From the NCBI GenBank assembly GCA_937625935.1, contig OW569387.1, positions 186,001-250,000 on the forward strand: a DNA stretch of 64,000 nucleotides, given 5' to 3'. Each line of letters starts with the position of its first letter. Positions within the stretch are counted from its first letter, which is position 1. This stretch comes from Tetramitus jugosus. Its lineage: Eukaryota; Heterolobosea; Eutetramitea; Acrasida; Vahlkampfiidae. Positions 1-7,830 of the stretch are shown here, in pieces. A program made the translations under genes and the position numbers. Under the pieces are notes generated by a model. That model did not search any database. It was not told the DNA's origin and saw nothing but the letters and a program-made list of their open reading frames with translations.

Positions 1-245
1 AACCGGAACTTGAGGCGGGACTTGTCGGAGTATGAGTACTCAGAAAAACAAATACGTACCAGCATTAAAACCAAACGACCAGTACTCAATGGGTACCCGT
101 ACGTACTGCGCGTATTAATCACAAAAGATCTATCATGTGATCCACAATGTTCTCCAAAACAAACCAACAACTAGTACTCACACTCAAACAACTTGTACTA
201 CCTAACATACCACTGCTACAGTGACATCCACCCGTAAATAACAAC
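1..245 (+). promoter_or_regulatory. 5' flank of first gene with GTAC cluster
   Basis: No gene is seen here. The octamer AGTACTCA occurs three times (35-42, 81-88, 173-180), with start-to-start spacings of 46 and 92 bases. The tetramer GTAC occurs eight times in about 165 bases, including GGGTACCC (91-98) and GTACGTAC (99-106). It lies directly upstream of the ATG at 246 and may be a promoter with repeated palindromic binding sites. That function is inferred from repetition and position only. Confidence 0.35.
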
Positions 246-1253
246 ATGAACCACCAACAACAATACTACAACCAACGAAACATGTTCCTCCCACTTGTGA
301 ATGTCACTATTGGTGACATTGCACTGCCACTCTTCCTTTCACCACCAGCAATGAATGTAAGTCCAATTGTCACAGTACCACCACATCAATTGAATGTGGA
401 TGTAATGATGATAAACGGACCAAGAACCTGGGAAGAAGGTCGATCAATGAGTCAGTTCATGCCAAATCAAATGCAACAGCTGCAACAAGTTCCTGTGACG
501 CAATTCCCAGCTCATCATCATCAGTATCATGAAGGAAGAGATGCGAGAAACTTGACTCACTCAAACTCCTCTTCACCTGCTTGTTCTGATGATGATTCTG
601 AGAAGGGTGACGATGAAAACTCTTCTGAAGCACACAATCTCTGGAATGCACAGCCTTTGGGTCCACAAACAGAACGGAGAACAAGGAAATCAAAGGTCAA
701 GCAAACCAATTGTTATCCTATCATTCCAAGGAATCAAATGGTGGACTCCAACAATGGATTCATTTCGGGAGTGAAGATTGGTACACAAGAACAGAGTGAA
801 GAACAAATGCCAGCTCTGCCTTTTGTTACTCCTGCCCAGGTTGACAGAAATCCAACCTTCCTGTCTCTTACATTGGCAAAAGGCAAAAGATGGGCCACAA
901 TGAGCTCCATTACACTTGAGGTTTTGAAGAACGACAGGAATGGCAGGTTCTGGGAAACATACAGTGTTTGTCAAATTCAAGGTATTGGCTCTATCGATGG
1001 TCCTTTGTTGCTGAACCTGACACCTTTGGGCACCACATTCACACGTCCTTGGTTGAGAGTTAGAGTGATCTGTGATACTTGTGATTTTATCCTTTGCTAC
1101 TTGGGGTATGCCAATGGAGGCAATCGAGTAGAAAGATCAAACAGGTATCTGGCGGACTTGTTTCAAGGTCATGTTCCTCAACATGTGACTCAAGCCATGT
1201 TGCATGAACTGCTAGGCAACTACGAACGTCGTCCACAACCACAACAACAATAA
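246..1253 (+). CDS. Unrecognised Q/N-rich protein
   Basis: A 335-residue protein I do not recognise. The N-terminal ~150 residues are low complexity (Q/N/H/S) with an acidic stretch (DDDSEKGDDE) followed by a basic RRTRKSKVK patch that could be a nuclear localisation signal. The C-terminal ~140 residues look globular: they start at PTFLSLTLAKGKRWATMSS and contain a hydrophobic core rich in L/V/I with CDTCDF. The tail is Q/P-rich. There is no signal peptide or membrane span. The layout of disordered acidic region, basic patch and one compact domain would suit a nuclear or DNA-binding protein, but that is inference. The start is the first ATG in an open frame preceded by AC-rich sequence. The gene is convergent with dymeclin downstream. 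Confidence 0.6.
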   Translation: MNHQQQYYNQRNMFLPLVNVTIGDIALPLFLSPPAMNVSPIVTVPPHQLNVDVMMINGPRTWEEGRSMSQFMPNQMQQLQQVPVTQFPAHHHQYHEGRDARNLTHSNSSSPACSDDDSEKGDDENSSEAHNLWNAQPLGPQTERRTRKSKVKQTNCYPIIPRNQMVDSNNGFISGVKIGTQEQSEEQMPALPFVTPAQVDRNPTFLSLTLAKGKRWATMSSITLEVLKNDRNGRFWETYSVCQIQGIGSIDGPLLLNLTPLGTTFTRPWLRVRVICDTCDFILCYLGYANGGNRVERSNRYLADLFQGHVPQHVTQAMLHELLGNYERRPQPQQQ

Positions 1254-1392
1254 ACAATGACAAGAGCTATTGAATATTCATTCGTGGATTTCCCTCTCAA
1301 CTATTGTCAAGAGTTGCGATATGTCGCCTCATTCAGGATACTCCTGAAAATCAACCTTGGAAAACAAAAGTTCACAACAACCCAATCATTCT

Positions 1393-4314
1393 TTATTCTA
1401 TGAGTATTGAGATCGGTTGGTCATCGCAGTGAGGTGACAGTGGTTGAGTTGAGATGTCAGTTGTGGTGTTCGCTTCCTCTGCTTCACCATTGTTGACAAT
1501 TGACATCACTTTCGTGCTCTCGAAATTCCAAACGATTTGATCGACTTGATCAATCATAATCTTCCACAAGTAGTCCAAGAAAAAGTATTCTGAACTGGCA
1601 TCCTCTGAATATGTGTACATTGAGTGTTCCAAAATGAAAAACGGAGAAGCAACGCTATGGATTTGATTGTAGTGCTGCTGTTGCTGCCAGGCCTTGATAC
1701 CAATATCTACAATGTCCATAATCTCTGACACACTCCATATTCGAACTTGTTTCCTACTTGTTCTCTTGTTGTTTGATGATTCACTTGCGTTCTCTTCTTC
1801 GGTTAACAATTGTTGCTGTTCGGCTCGTTCAACTTGCTCAAACTCCTTTAGTTTTCGCTCAAAAAACTCCATAATGATACTCAAATTGTTAGCCAACACG
1901 TTCACAGATGACAACAGCTCCAAATCGACAATGTTCAACTGGTGGAGTCGTTGAGGTATTTGCAACAGATTTTGAACAGTTTTTCGGTTTTGCAACAACT
2001 CGTAAATCAAATTCGGATTCCGCTTCAAGTTGTATGTAATGACAGTGTTCATCGCTTCGAGACACAATTGCAAAAATTGCACGTGCAATCCAATTTCTGT
2101 CGTCAACAGCATGAACATGTTCTGTCCCTCTCCACTCGGTTCATTGTTATCATTAGGAACACTATTCATTTTATCTGCAATGCCATTAATCTTCTTGCTC
2201 AACACTGACACAAACTGAAAGAATTTTTGTGCACATGCCATGTGCATTCCCTCCATGTTGGCACACATGTTATTCAACACGGCCAAGCAATTATCGTTGA
2301 GATACAAGTCCTTTCTTGTTCGAATATTTGACAACATGACTTTGAACATGATCATGCACGTGAGAGAACCTAGACGAATATTGGACAACATGCTCTCATT
2401 GTACCAAGGTACACTCTCCAACATTTGCAAATGATTATTGTAATTAAAGTTGACATCCTGCGACAGAATCAACAAAATTGTACATAGGATAAAAATATGA
2501 TTACTGTCTTCACTTCGATCCTTGTCAGTGATCCTACCACTGACTCCTCGGCCCATATAACCACCACTACTATGGATAGATGATGATGAGTAAGATGAAT
2601 TCATCTTTGACTTTTCCAGAGAATTTTGTCTCAATGTATACAGATGCAACTTGTGCAACAGTGGTATCATGAACGTGTCAGTGTCCGGTCTCGATAACAC
2701 ATAGTTCAAAAATTGCTTATTCGATTGCAATAACAGATAGCACAAGAGTGCATTCTCTCGCTCTTCAAAATCATAAACAATGCACTGGAAAATGACATCA
2801 AAACTGTAGTGAAATTGATTTTGATGATCGAGTTCCATTTGAACTTGTTTGCGCTTCTGTTTCGTGTCCAGTGTCAAGTCATCCGAGTTGCGGAATGACT
2901 CAATGGCACTCAAGAATGGATTCACTCGATTTAGAAGTGAATTCTGTTCTTGTTGCTCACCATCAACATTTCTGTTGTTGTTGTTGTTGTTGGACGAAGC
3001 ATAATGAAGTTGTTTTCGATAAAAACTCAATAGCACCAATAGCATACAACTCCTTCGACCTATAATCTCAGAATAATTCTCATTGGTTTGTTGTCTATAG
3101 GCATTCGCCTCTTGTTCTCTTCGTTTTTCTCTTTCATCAGATGAAATGTTGACAATCAACGAATCACCATCCACACCATCTTGTCCATGTTGTCTCTGTT
3201 CCTCGTTCGTATAGCTCTGGAACCACGACAGGAACGCACTGTACGGTAAATAGAGGATCGCACCCGCTGCGCTGCCCAAAACAGAAAACAAGTTCGAAAT
3301 ACTCCGGTTGAAAGAGCTTTGAATGGAGCGTTGGAGAGAGGAAGGTTGATTGGTCATGAGAAGCTTTCGATGAACAATATAGTGATCCAACAGTCGTCTC
3401 ACGAGCCGTGACATCAACAATCGATGATCCTCCTCCTCACTGTTGTGCATGATACTCTCCAAAAATAGATTTTGTAAACTTTGGTGATACAGCAGAGTGC
3501 TAAAGAGGACCATGAGAATGTGCAATAGCTCTAGATGAACCAAGTAATTACTCGTCGTAGCTTCCATAGCAGTCAAGTAATAAAAAACTGACTTTAAAAA
3601 GGGTCGAATGACCAAGCTTGGTTCAATTTTCACGACTCTTGTTGATTTTTGATTCTTGTCATCATTGTCTTGGATCGAGGTAAAGCAAGATGGTAACGAT
3701 TGAAAATGTTTTTTCAATTCTTCAAAATCTTCTGTTTCTGTAGTTGTTGTTGCATCGTCATTATTTTGCTCTGTTGTTGTTGTTGTTGTACTTGATGAAC
3801 AATGAACAATCAATCGATGAAGAAGTACTCGCAACAATACAAGTGCATTCAACAAGTAAGCTTCTCTCTCCTTTCCATGATTACTATGATTATTTGGAAG
3901 ACCACTTCCATCCATATCACTCGTATGATTCTCTGTTATTGTTGTTGTTGTCATTGTTGCTGCTGTTGCTGCTGCTGCTGTATGATTCATATCTTCATTG
4001 AGCCACGAAACAATCAACAACAATAAACCATTGAGTGATCCACTTTCGGTATTATTCCGAATGAGGTTCAACGAATGTTTTTCCATGCTTTCATCGAGCA
4101 AATAGGGATTAAAGAGTGAGAGTGGAATGTCAGTGGCATGATCAATCAATCTTGTGCTATTGATCAACCGAGACAATTCACTCAGTGGTTTTTTCGCTTT
4201 TTGGTCGTCCCAAAACTCATCGGGGTTATTGATTTCTCCGAATTTTCCGCATAATTGAAGGAGAAAAGAGTTTTGGTGGATGACTTGCTCTGTGCTGGAT
4301 TGTTCGTTTCCCAT
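1393..4314 (-). CDS. DYM: Dymeclin (DYM) homologue
   Basis: A 973-residue single-exon dymeclin-family protein, a peripheral Golgi/intracellular trafficking factor. It starts MGNEQSS, matching the family's N-myristoylation signal (Gly2). Conserved family blocks are visible: NPFLSAIESFRNSDD (the family's NPxxxAIxSFxxxxD), the NLRNNTESGSLNG-like N-terminal block, VPWYNESMLSNIRLGSLT, LYLNDNCLAVLNNMCANM and NPNLIYELLQNR. At 973 residues it exceeds the ~670 typical of animal orthologues because of inserted T/N/Q/E-rich low-complexity stretches near residues 110-130, 175-195 and 380-450. No long membrane span is obvious, as expected for the family. It is convergent with the unrecognised gene (139 bp between stops). 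Identification rests on motif recall, not an alignment. Confidence 0.85.
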   Translation of the reverse strand: MGNEQSSTEQVIHQNSFLLQLCGKFGEINNPDEFWDDQKAKKPLSELSRLINSTRLIDHATDIPLSLFNPYLLDESMEKHSLNLIRNNTESGSLNGLLLLIVSWLNEDMNHTAAAATAATMTTTTITENHTSDMDGSGLPNNHSNHGKEREAYLLNALVLLRVLLHRLIVHCSSSTTTTTTEQNNDDATTTTETEDFEELKKHFQSLPSCFTSIQDNDDKNQKSTRVVKIEPSLVIRPFLKSVFYYLTAMEATTSNYLVHLELLHILMVLFSTLLYHQSLQNLFLESIMHNSEEEDHRLLMSRLVRRLLDHYIVHRKLLMTNQPSSLQRSIQSSFNRSISNLFSVLGSAAGAILYLPYSAFLSWFQSYTNEEQRQHGQDGVDGDSLIVNISSDEREKRREQEANAYRQQTNENYSEIIGRRSCMLLVLLSFYRKQLHYASSNNNNNNRNVDGEQQEQNSLLNRVNPFLSAIESFRNSDDLTLDTKQKRKQVQMELDHQNQFHYSFDVIFQCIVYDFEERENALLCYLLLQSNKQFLNYVLSRPDTDTFMIPLLHKLHLYTLRQNSLEKSKMNSSYSSSSIHSSGGYMGRGVSGRITDKDRSEDSNHIFILCTILLILSQDVNFNYNNHLQMLESVPWYNESMLSNIRLGSLTCMIMFKVMLSNIRTRKDLYLNDNCLAVLNNMCANMEGMHMACAQKFFQFVSVLSKKINGIADKMNSVPNDNNEPSGEGQNMFMLLTTEIGLHVQFLQLCLEAMNTVITYNLKRNPNLIYELLQNRKTVQNLLQIPQRLHQLNIVDLELLSSVNVLANNLSIIMEFFERKLKEFEQVERAEQQQLLTEEENASESSNNKRTSRKQVRIWSVSEIMDIVDIGIKAWQQQQHYNQIHSVASPFFILEHSMYTYSEDASSEYFFLDYLWKIMIDQVDQIVWNFESTKVMSIVNNGEAEEANTTTDISTQPLSPHCDDQPISILIE
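3935..3980. repeat. Trinucleotide (GTT/GCT)n microsatellite in dymeclin
   Basis: An imperfect GTT/GCT/ATT triplet run inside the dymeclin coding region. It encodes an Ala/Thr homopolymer-like insert on the minus strand (AAAAATAAT followed by Thr). Triplet periodicity keeps the frame, and similar runs recur in neighbouring genes. Confidence 0.7.
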
Positions 4315-4635
4315 CTATCTATCGAGATATTGTTGTTGGGTATTGTTGTAGGTGAGATGAATAGGTTGGTGGTAGTTTTGTTGTTCGTTGTGTTTTTTGA
4401 TGTGATTGATTATATGTATGTTTCTTTGGTGGTCGGAGATTTGCATGTGATGGAATGCTCGACAATCATGTCCCCAAAAAACTCAGCATCCACGACGAAC
4501 ACGTGTGAAATTTTGGAAGTGACATAAACAGATGGTGAAGGTTTCAAATTTTGGTGGATGAAAAGTTTAACTTTTCCCTCATTACTTTCGAAAAAAATTC
4601 ATGCTGAGTAATAACTCCCAATGTTTAATGATATT
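4315..4635. promoter_or_regulatory. Upstream flank of dymeclin
   Basis: A 321-bp gap between the DNase I stop and the dymeclin ATG on the same strand. It is T/G-rich on the plus strand (A/C-rich upstream of the minus-strand gene). I see no gene, RNA or clear repeat in it. Confidence 0.4.
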
Positions 4636-5550
4636 CTATAAATAACTCCTCTGATAGCTCAGATGGTAGAGCATGAGACTGTAGATCTCGATTGGGTAGT
4701 GATCGCTGACTCTCCTTGCAAACGTGCTATTCAAATTGAAAGCGGAATCGAACTTGAAGATCTCTACCTTTGTGTTTTCAGGAGTGAAGCTCATGCGATT
4801 AGTAAGAAACCTGTCATAGGCACAATCAGTGCTGGACACAGTGGTGTCCTGTCCCGTGTGAACCAAGAACTTGAATTGAGAGCTATGGATGGTGAACAGA
4901 TTTTCCTCCCAATCAGACTTCTTCATGTAGCTACAATCGGCATTCAAGTCACCCATTAGTAGCCAGCTGTTGGAAATAACACCCTGATACCTCGGTTCTT
5001 TTGCATAGTATTGATAAACATCGTACAGCTTGTTAATCTCTATCGGTGCAACTCCAGGTGAGATGTGAACACCGGATAAAAACCACTTTTGAGCAGAGTT
5101 GGTGGTGCTCTGAATCAAAACACTGAAGGGTGGGCGTTCGAATTGATAGAGTTCGCTTGGATACTGATTGGTATCAACGATGTACACCTTGTAGGGATCA
5201 TAGATGAACCCATACGCTTCCTTAGAGCTCGTTCTACCCAACCTATCGCTCACTACAACCTTATAACGCCTTCCTGTTTTTTTATTGAGTTTGGCAACGA
5301 GAGTGTGTATAGAGTTCCCAGAAGCATCACGAATCTCTTGAACGAGGCAAATGTCATAACGGGACAATATATCTACAAGTACCGCGACTACCGCTGGGTC
5401 AGACATTTTCTTCACACCAAAGACTTGAATGTTGAATGAGCCAACACGCAACTCACCAGTTGAGTGCAACCTGCTTCTGGAAGCTTGTCCAAAGGACACA
5501 ATACAAATTACACCTAGAATGAGAACTAAAACTTGAGCGAGAAGCTTCAT
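4636..5550 (-). CDS. Secreted DNase I-like endonuclease
   Basis: A 304-residue DNase I family (exonuclease-endonuclease-phosphatase fold) protein. An N-terminal signal peptide (MKLLAQVLVLILGVICIVSFGQA) implies secretion or lysosomal routing. Catalytic signatures appear in order: VGSFNIQVFG, LVQEIRD (metal-binding Glu), FLSGVHISP (catalytic His), MGDLNADC (catalytic Asp) and SDHYPIEI (second catalytic His). In the family the protein normally ends a few residues after SDHYP. Here the extra tail from YSLMLYH to the stop is encoded by the antisense strand of a tRNA-Tyr 5' half. A TAG stop is at 4636-4638. Substrate is probably double-stranded DNA. The start is the first ATG and gives an intact signal peptide. 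Its upstream neighbour, HMG-CoA reductase, is divergent. Confidence 0.88.
   Translation of the reverse strand: MKLLAQVLVLILGVICIVSFGQASRSRLHSTGELRVGSFNIQVFGVKKMSDPAVVAVLVDILSRYDICLVQEIRDASGNSIHTLVAKLNKKTGRRYKVVVSDRLGRTSSKEAYGFIYDPYKVYIVDTNQYPSELYQFERPPFSVLIQSTTNSAQKWFLSGVHISPGVAPIEINKLYDVYQYYAKEPRYQGVISNSWLLMGDLNADCSYMKKSDWEENLFTIHSSQFKFLVHTGQDTTVSSTDCAYDRFLTNRMSFTPENTKVEIFKFDSAFNLNSTFARRVSDHYPIEIYSLMLYHLSYQRSYL
4648..4690 (+). pseudogene. 5' half of tRNA-Tyr (GUA anticodon), 3' half absent
   Basis: Positions 1-43 of a canonical tRNA can be read. Acceptor 5' strand CCTCTGA (4648-4654), T8 A9, D-stem GCTC/GAGC (4657-4660 and 4669-4672) with A14, G18G19 and A21, then anticodon stem TGAGA/TCTCG around loop CTGTAGA (4679-4685; T33, GTA anticodon, purine 37). 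A box A-like internal promoter (TAGCTCAGATGG) is intact. From 4691 the sequence is the DNase I 3' coding end: there is no variable loop/T-arm with GGTTCGA, no box B and no TCAGAGG acceptor partner. It is a truncated tRNA gene overlapping the DNase I gene antisense. Confidence 0.75.
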
Positions 5551-5916
5551 CTTTCAATTTGCGTGCAGCCAAACAAACGTCTCAATTTCCAATTCGTAGT
5601 TTTCACAAACTGAAGCGGAGGGTCCTTCTTCCCGCACTTTAGTTTGTAACAGCTCCTTCGCCGACAATAATTATCCCGATGAAGGTGCGTGAAAAAAGTC
5701 AAATAATTCCCTGCTTGGTGAGCCACACATTCTGCTCTCACCCTCGAGAAAAACAACAACCAACAACGCGCTTCACTCCCTGTAAAAAATTGCTTGTTTT
5801 TTTTCGTGATCAACAAGTTCAGGATTGACAAACAAACAACAACAACAACATCCAATCTCCTCTCCCTCATTTAAGTTATTTTCAATCTTCAACAACAACA
5901 AAAAACCAGTGTTTAA
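5551..5916. promoter_or_regulatory. Divergent promoter region DNase I / HMG-CoA reductase
   Basis: Intergenic sequence between two head-to-head genes, with A/C-rich repeats (CAACAACAAC) at its right end. A minus-strand open frame here (5547-5870) has no domain or signal I recognise and overlaps the DNase start, so I treat it as non-coding. No RNA gene is seen. Confidence 0.4.
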
Positions 5917-6135
5917 ATGAGTGTCAGAGAATTTACGCCGTTATTTAGCTGGTATGGGTCACACACCACTCATCATTCTTTTTTTGTGTGAATCACCATC
6001 ATTGACTCGTTGATTTTTTTTGGCGCCATTTTCTATTTTACAACAAAAAAAAACAGGGGTTTCTCCTTGCGCAGAAGCAAATGGTTGATCCCACTGTTCA
6101 ACAACAATGTGTTTAGCTTTGGTCATGCTGCCAAC

Positions 6136-7686
6136 ATGACCACTAACACTAGAAGGAGAAATAGACCATCAGGCATGCTCCTCAACACCACACCTCAACA
6201 AAGATTCAAATCATCTGCTGCTGCTGCCTCCACCTCCACAGCTGCTGCTCAAGATTTGTCTGCTGTTCATGCTACAAAGCTTCAACAAGAAGGCTCCACT
6301 CTTCACAACAATAACAACAATCACAACAACGATAGCAACAATCATGATAACAATAGCTCTGCAAATGCAGCAACATCAGTCGATGGACCATGTGCTGACA
6401 TTCGCAAAGTGGATTCTGGACTCAGCTCAGAGTACATTAGTCAATTGAGTGATGGTGAAATTTATGATTTGATTATTCAAGGTCGTTTGGCTCACTATGA
6501 ACTGGAGAATAAATTGTCCAATGACAAGCACAGAGCAGTCAAGATTCGACGCATGTACTTTGCTGGTATGATTGATCCTTCGAGAGACACTCTAGAGCTA
6601 TTGCCACATGACAATTACAATTATGAACAAGTGCATGGTGTTTGCTGTGAGAATGTCATTGGTTACGTTCCGATTCCAGTCGGTGCAGTCGGACCTGTTT
6701 TACTCGACGGAAAAGAGTATTTTGTTCCAATGGCCACTACAGAGGGATGCCTCGTTGCCAGTACACACCGTGGAGCAAAGGCATTGTCCTATGCACTTGA
6801 AGGATCGATTCGGAGTGTTTTGTTCAAGGACGGAATGACTCGTGGGCCTGCTGTTGAGTTGCCAAGTGCCAAGAGAGCAGGAGAACTGAAACTCTGGTTG
6901 GAGAATCCAGAGAATTATGCATCAGTGAAGAAGGCATTTGACGGTACATCCAGATTTGCTCGATTGCAGGAGATCAAGGTTGGAATTGCGGGAAGAAAGG
7001 CATTTTTGAGATTTAGGTGCTCGACAGGTGATGCCATGGGAATGAACATGATTAGCAAGGCCGTGACAGAGGCATTGGCTCACATTTATTCCATTTTCAA
7101 TGACATGAGAGTATTGGGATTGAGTGGCAACTATTGTACAGACAAGAAACCCAGCGCCATCAATTGGATCGATGGAAGAGGAAAGAGTGTCATTTGTGAG
7201 GCCACTATCCCAAAGGAGATTGTAAAGAAGGTATTGAAGACTAGGGTGAGAGATGTTGTAGAGTTGAACATTTCAAAGAATTTGATTGGATCGGCTCTAG
7301 CAGGTAGCATTGGTGGTAACAATGCTCACGCATCCAACATTGTCACTGCCATTTATATTGCATGCGGTCAAGATCCAGCTCAGAACGTTGAATCATCAAA
7401 CTGTATGACTTTGTTTGAGGAAACTGAGAATGGAGACTTGTATATGACGTGCACGATGCCATCCATTGAAGTAGGAACCGTTGGTGGTGGCACAAATCTC
7501 TCTGCTCAATCAGCATGCCTAGAAATGCTTGGCGTCAAGGGATCATCCGAAATACCAGGAGAGAATGCACAAACACTTGCTAGAATTGTTTGTGCTACAG
7601 TCATGGCTGGTGAACTATCTCTCATGAGTGCTATTGCCTCTGGAGACTTGCTCAATGCTCATTTGAAGCACAACAGAAAAAAGTAA
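6136..7686 (+). CDS. HMGR: HMG-CoA reductase, class I, lacking the membrane domain
   Basis: Reduces HMG-CoA to mevalonate with NADPH, the committed step to sterols and isoprenoids. From the ATG at 6136 it has 516 residues: an N-terminal ~95-residue N/S/A-rich basic leader, then a full catalytic domain. Visible motifs are [26 protein letters not shown] (catalytic Glu), DAMGMNM (cofactor site), [13 protein letters not shown] (catalytic Asp), GTVGGGT and the C-terminal HLKHNRK (catalytic His). The multi-span N-terminal anchor of animal, fungal and plant enzymes is absent, as in trypanosomatids; the leader ([11 protein letters not shown]...[11 protein letters not shown]) resembles a mitochondrial presequence. 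The frame stays open upstream. An alternative model has an ATG exon at 5917-5951, an intron 5952-6056 (GTATGG...ACAG) and an in-frame join, giving about 554 residues. Function is certain; the start is not. Confidence 0.93.
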   Translation: MTTNTRRRNRPSGMLLNTTPQQRFKSSAAAASTSTAAAQDLSAVHATKLQQEGSTLHNNNNNHNNDSNNHDNNSSANAATSVDGPCADIRKVDSGLSSEYISQLSDGEIYDLIIQGRLAHYELENKLSNDKHRAVKIRRMYFAGMIDPSRDTLELLPHDNYNYEQVHGVCCENVIGYVPIPVGAVGPVLLDGKEYFVPMATTEGCLVASTHRGAKALSYALEGSIRSVLFKDGMTRGPAVELPSAKRAGELKLWLENPENYASVKKAFDGTSRFARLQEIKVGIAGRKAFLRFRCSTGDAMGMNMISKAVTEALAHIYSIFNDMRVLGLSGNYCTDKKPSAINWIDGRGKSVICEATIPKEIVKKVLKTRVRDVVELNISKNLIGSALAGSIGGNNAHASNIVTAIYIACGQDPAQNVESSNCMTLFEETENGDLYMTCTMPSIEVGTVGGGTNLSAQSACLEMLGVKGSSEIPGENAQTLARIVCATVMAGELSLMSAIASGDLLNAHLKHNRKK

Positions 7687-7830
7687 TCTCGTAGATGATT
7701 GCATGTGCATCCATATCTATTTTATAAAATTTTGTCACTACATCAATTCACATTACCACACATAGTTTCAAGTATTTTGAACATGTCTAGCTCAAAGGAC
7801 AGAACAAGCGAATGGTTCTAGGTAACAAGT

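Noticed and set aside
4663-4959. Plus-strand open frame opposite the DNase I gene
   Set aside because: It is a shadow of the DNase I coding strand; its first part is only the tRNA half.
5547-5870. Minus-strand 107-codon open frame between DNase I and HMGR
   Set aside because: It overlaps the DNase I start, has no recognised domain or signal peptide, and its composition follows the A/C-rich promoter.
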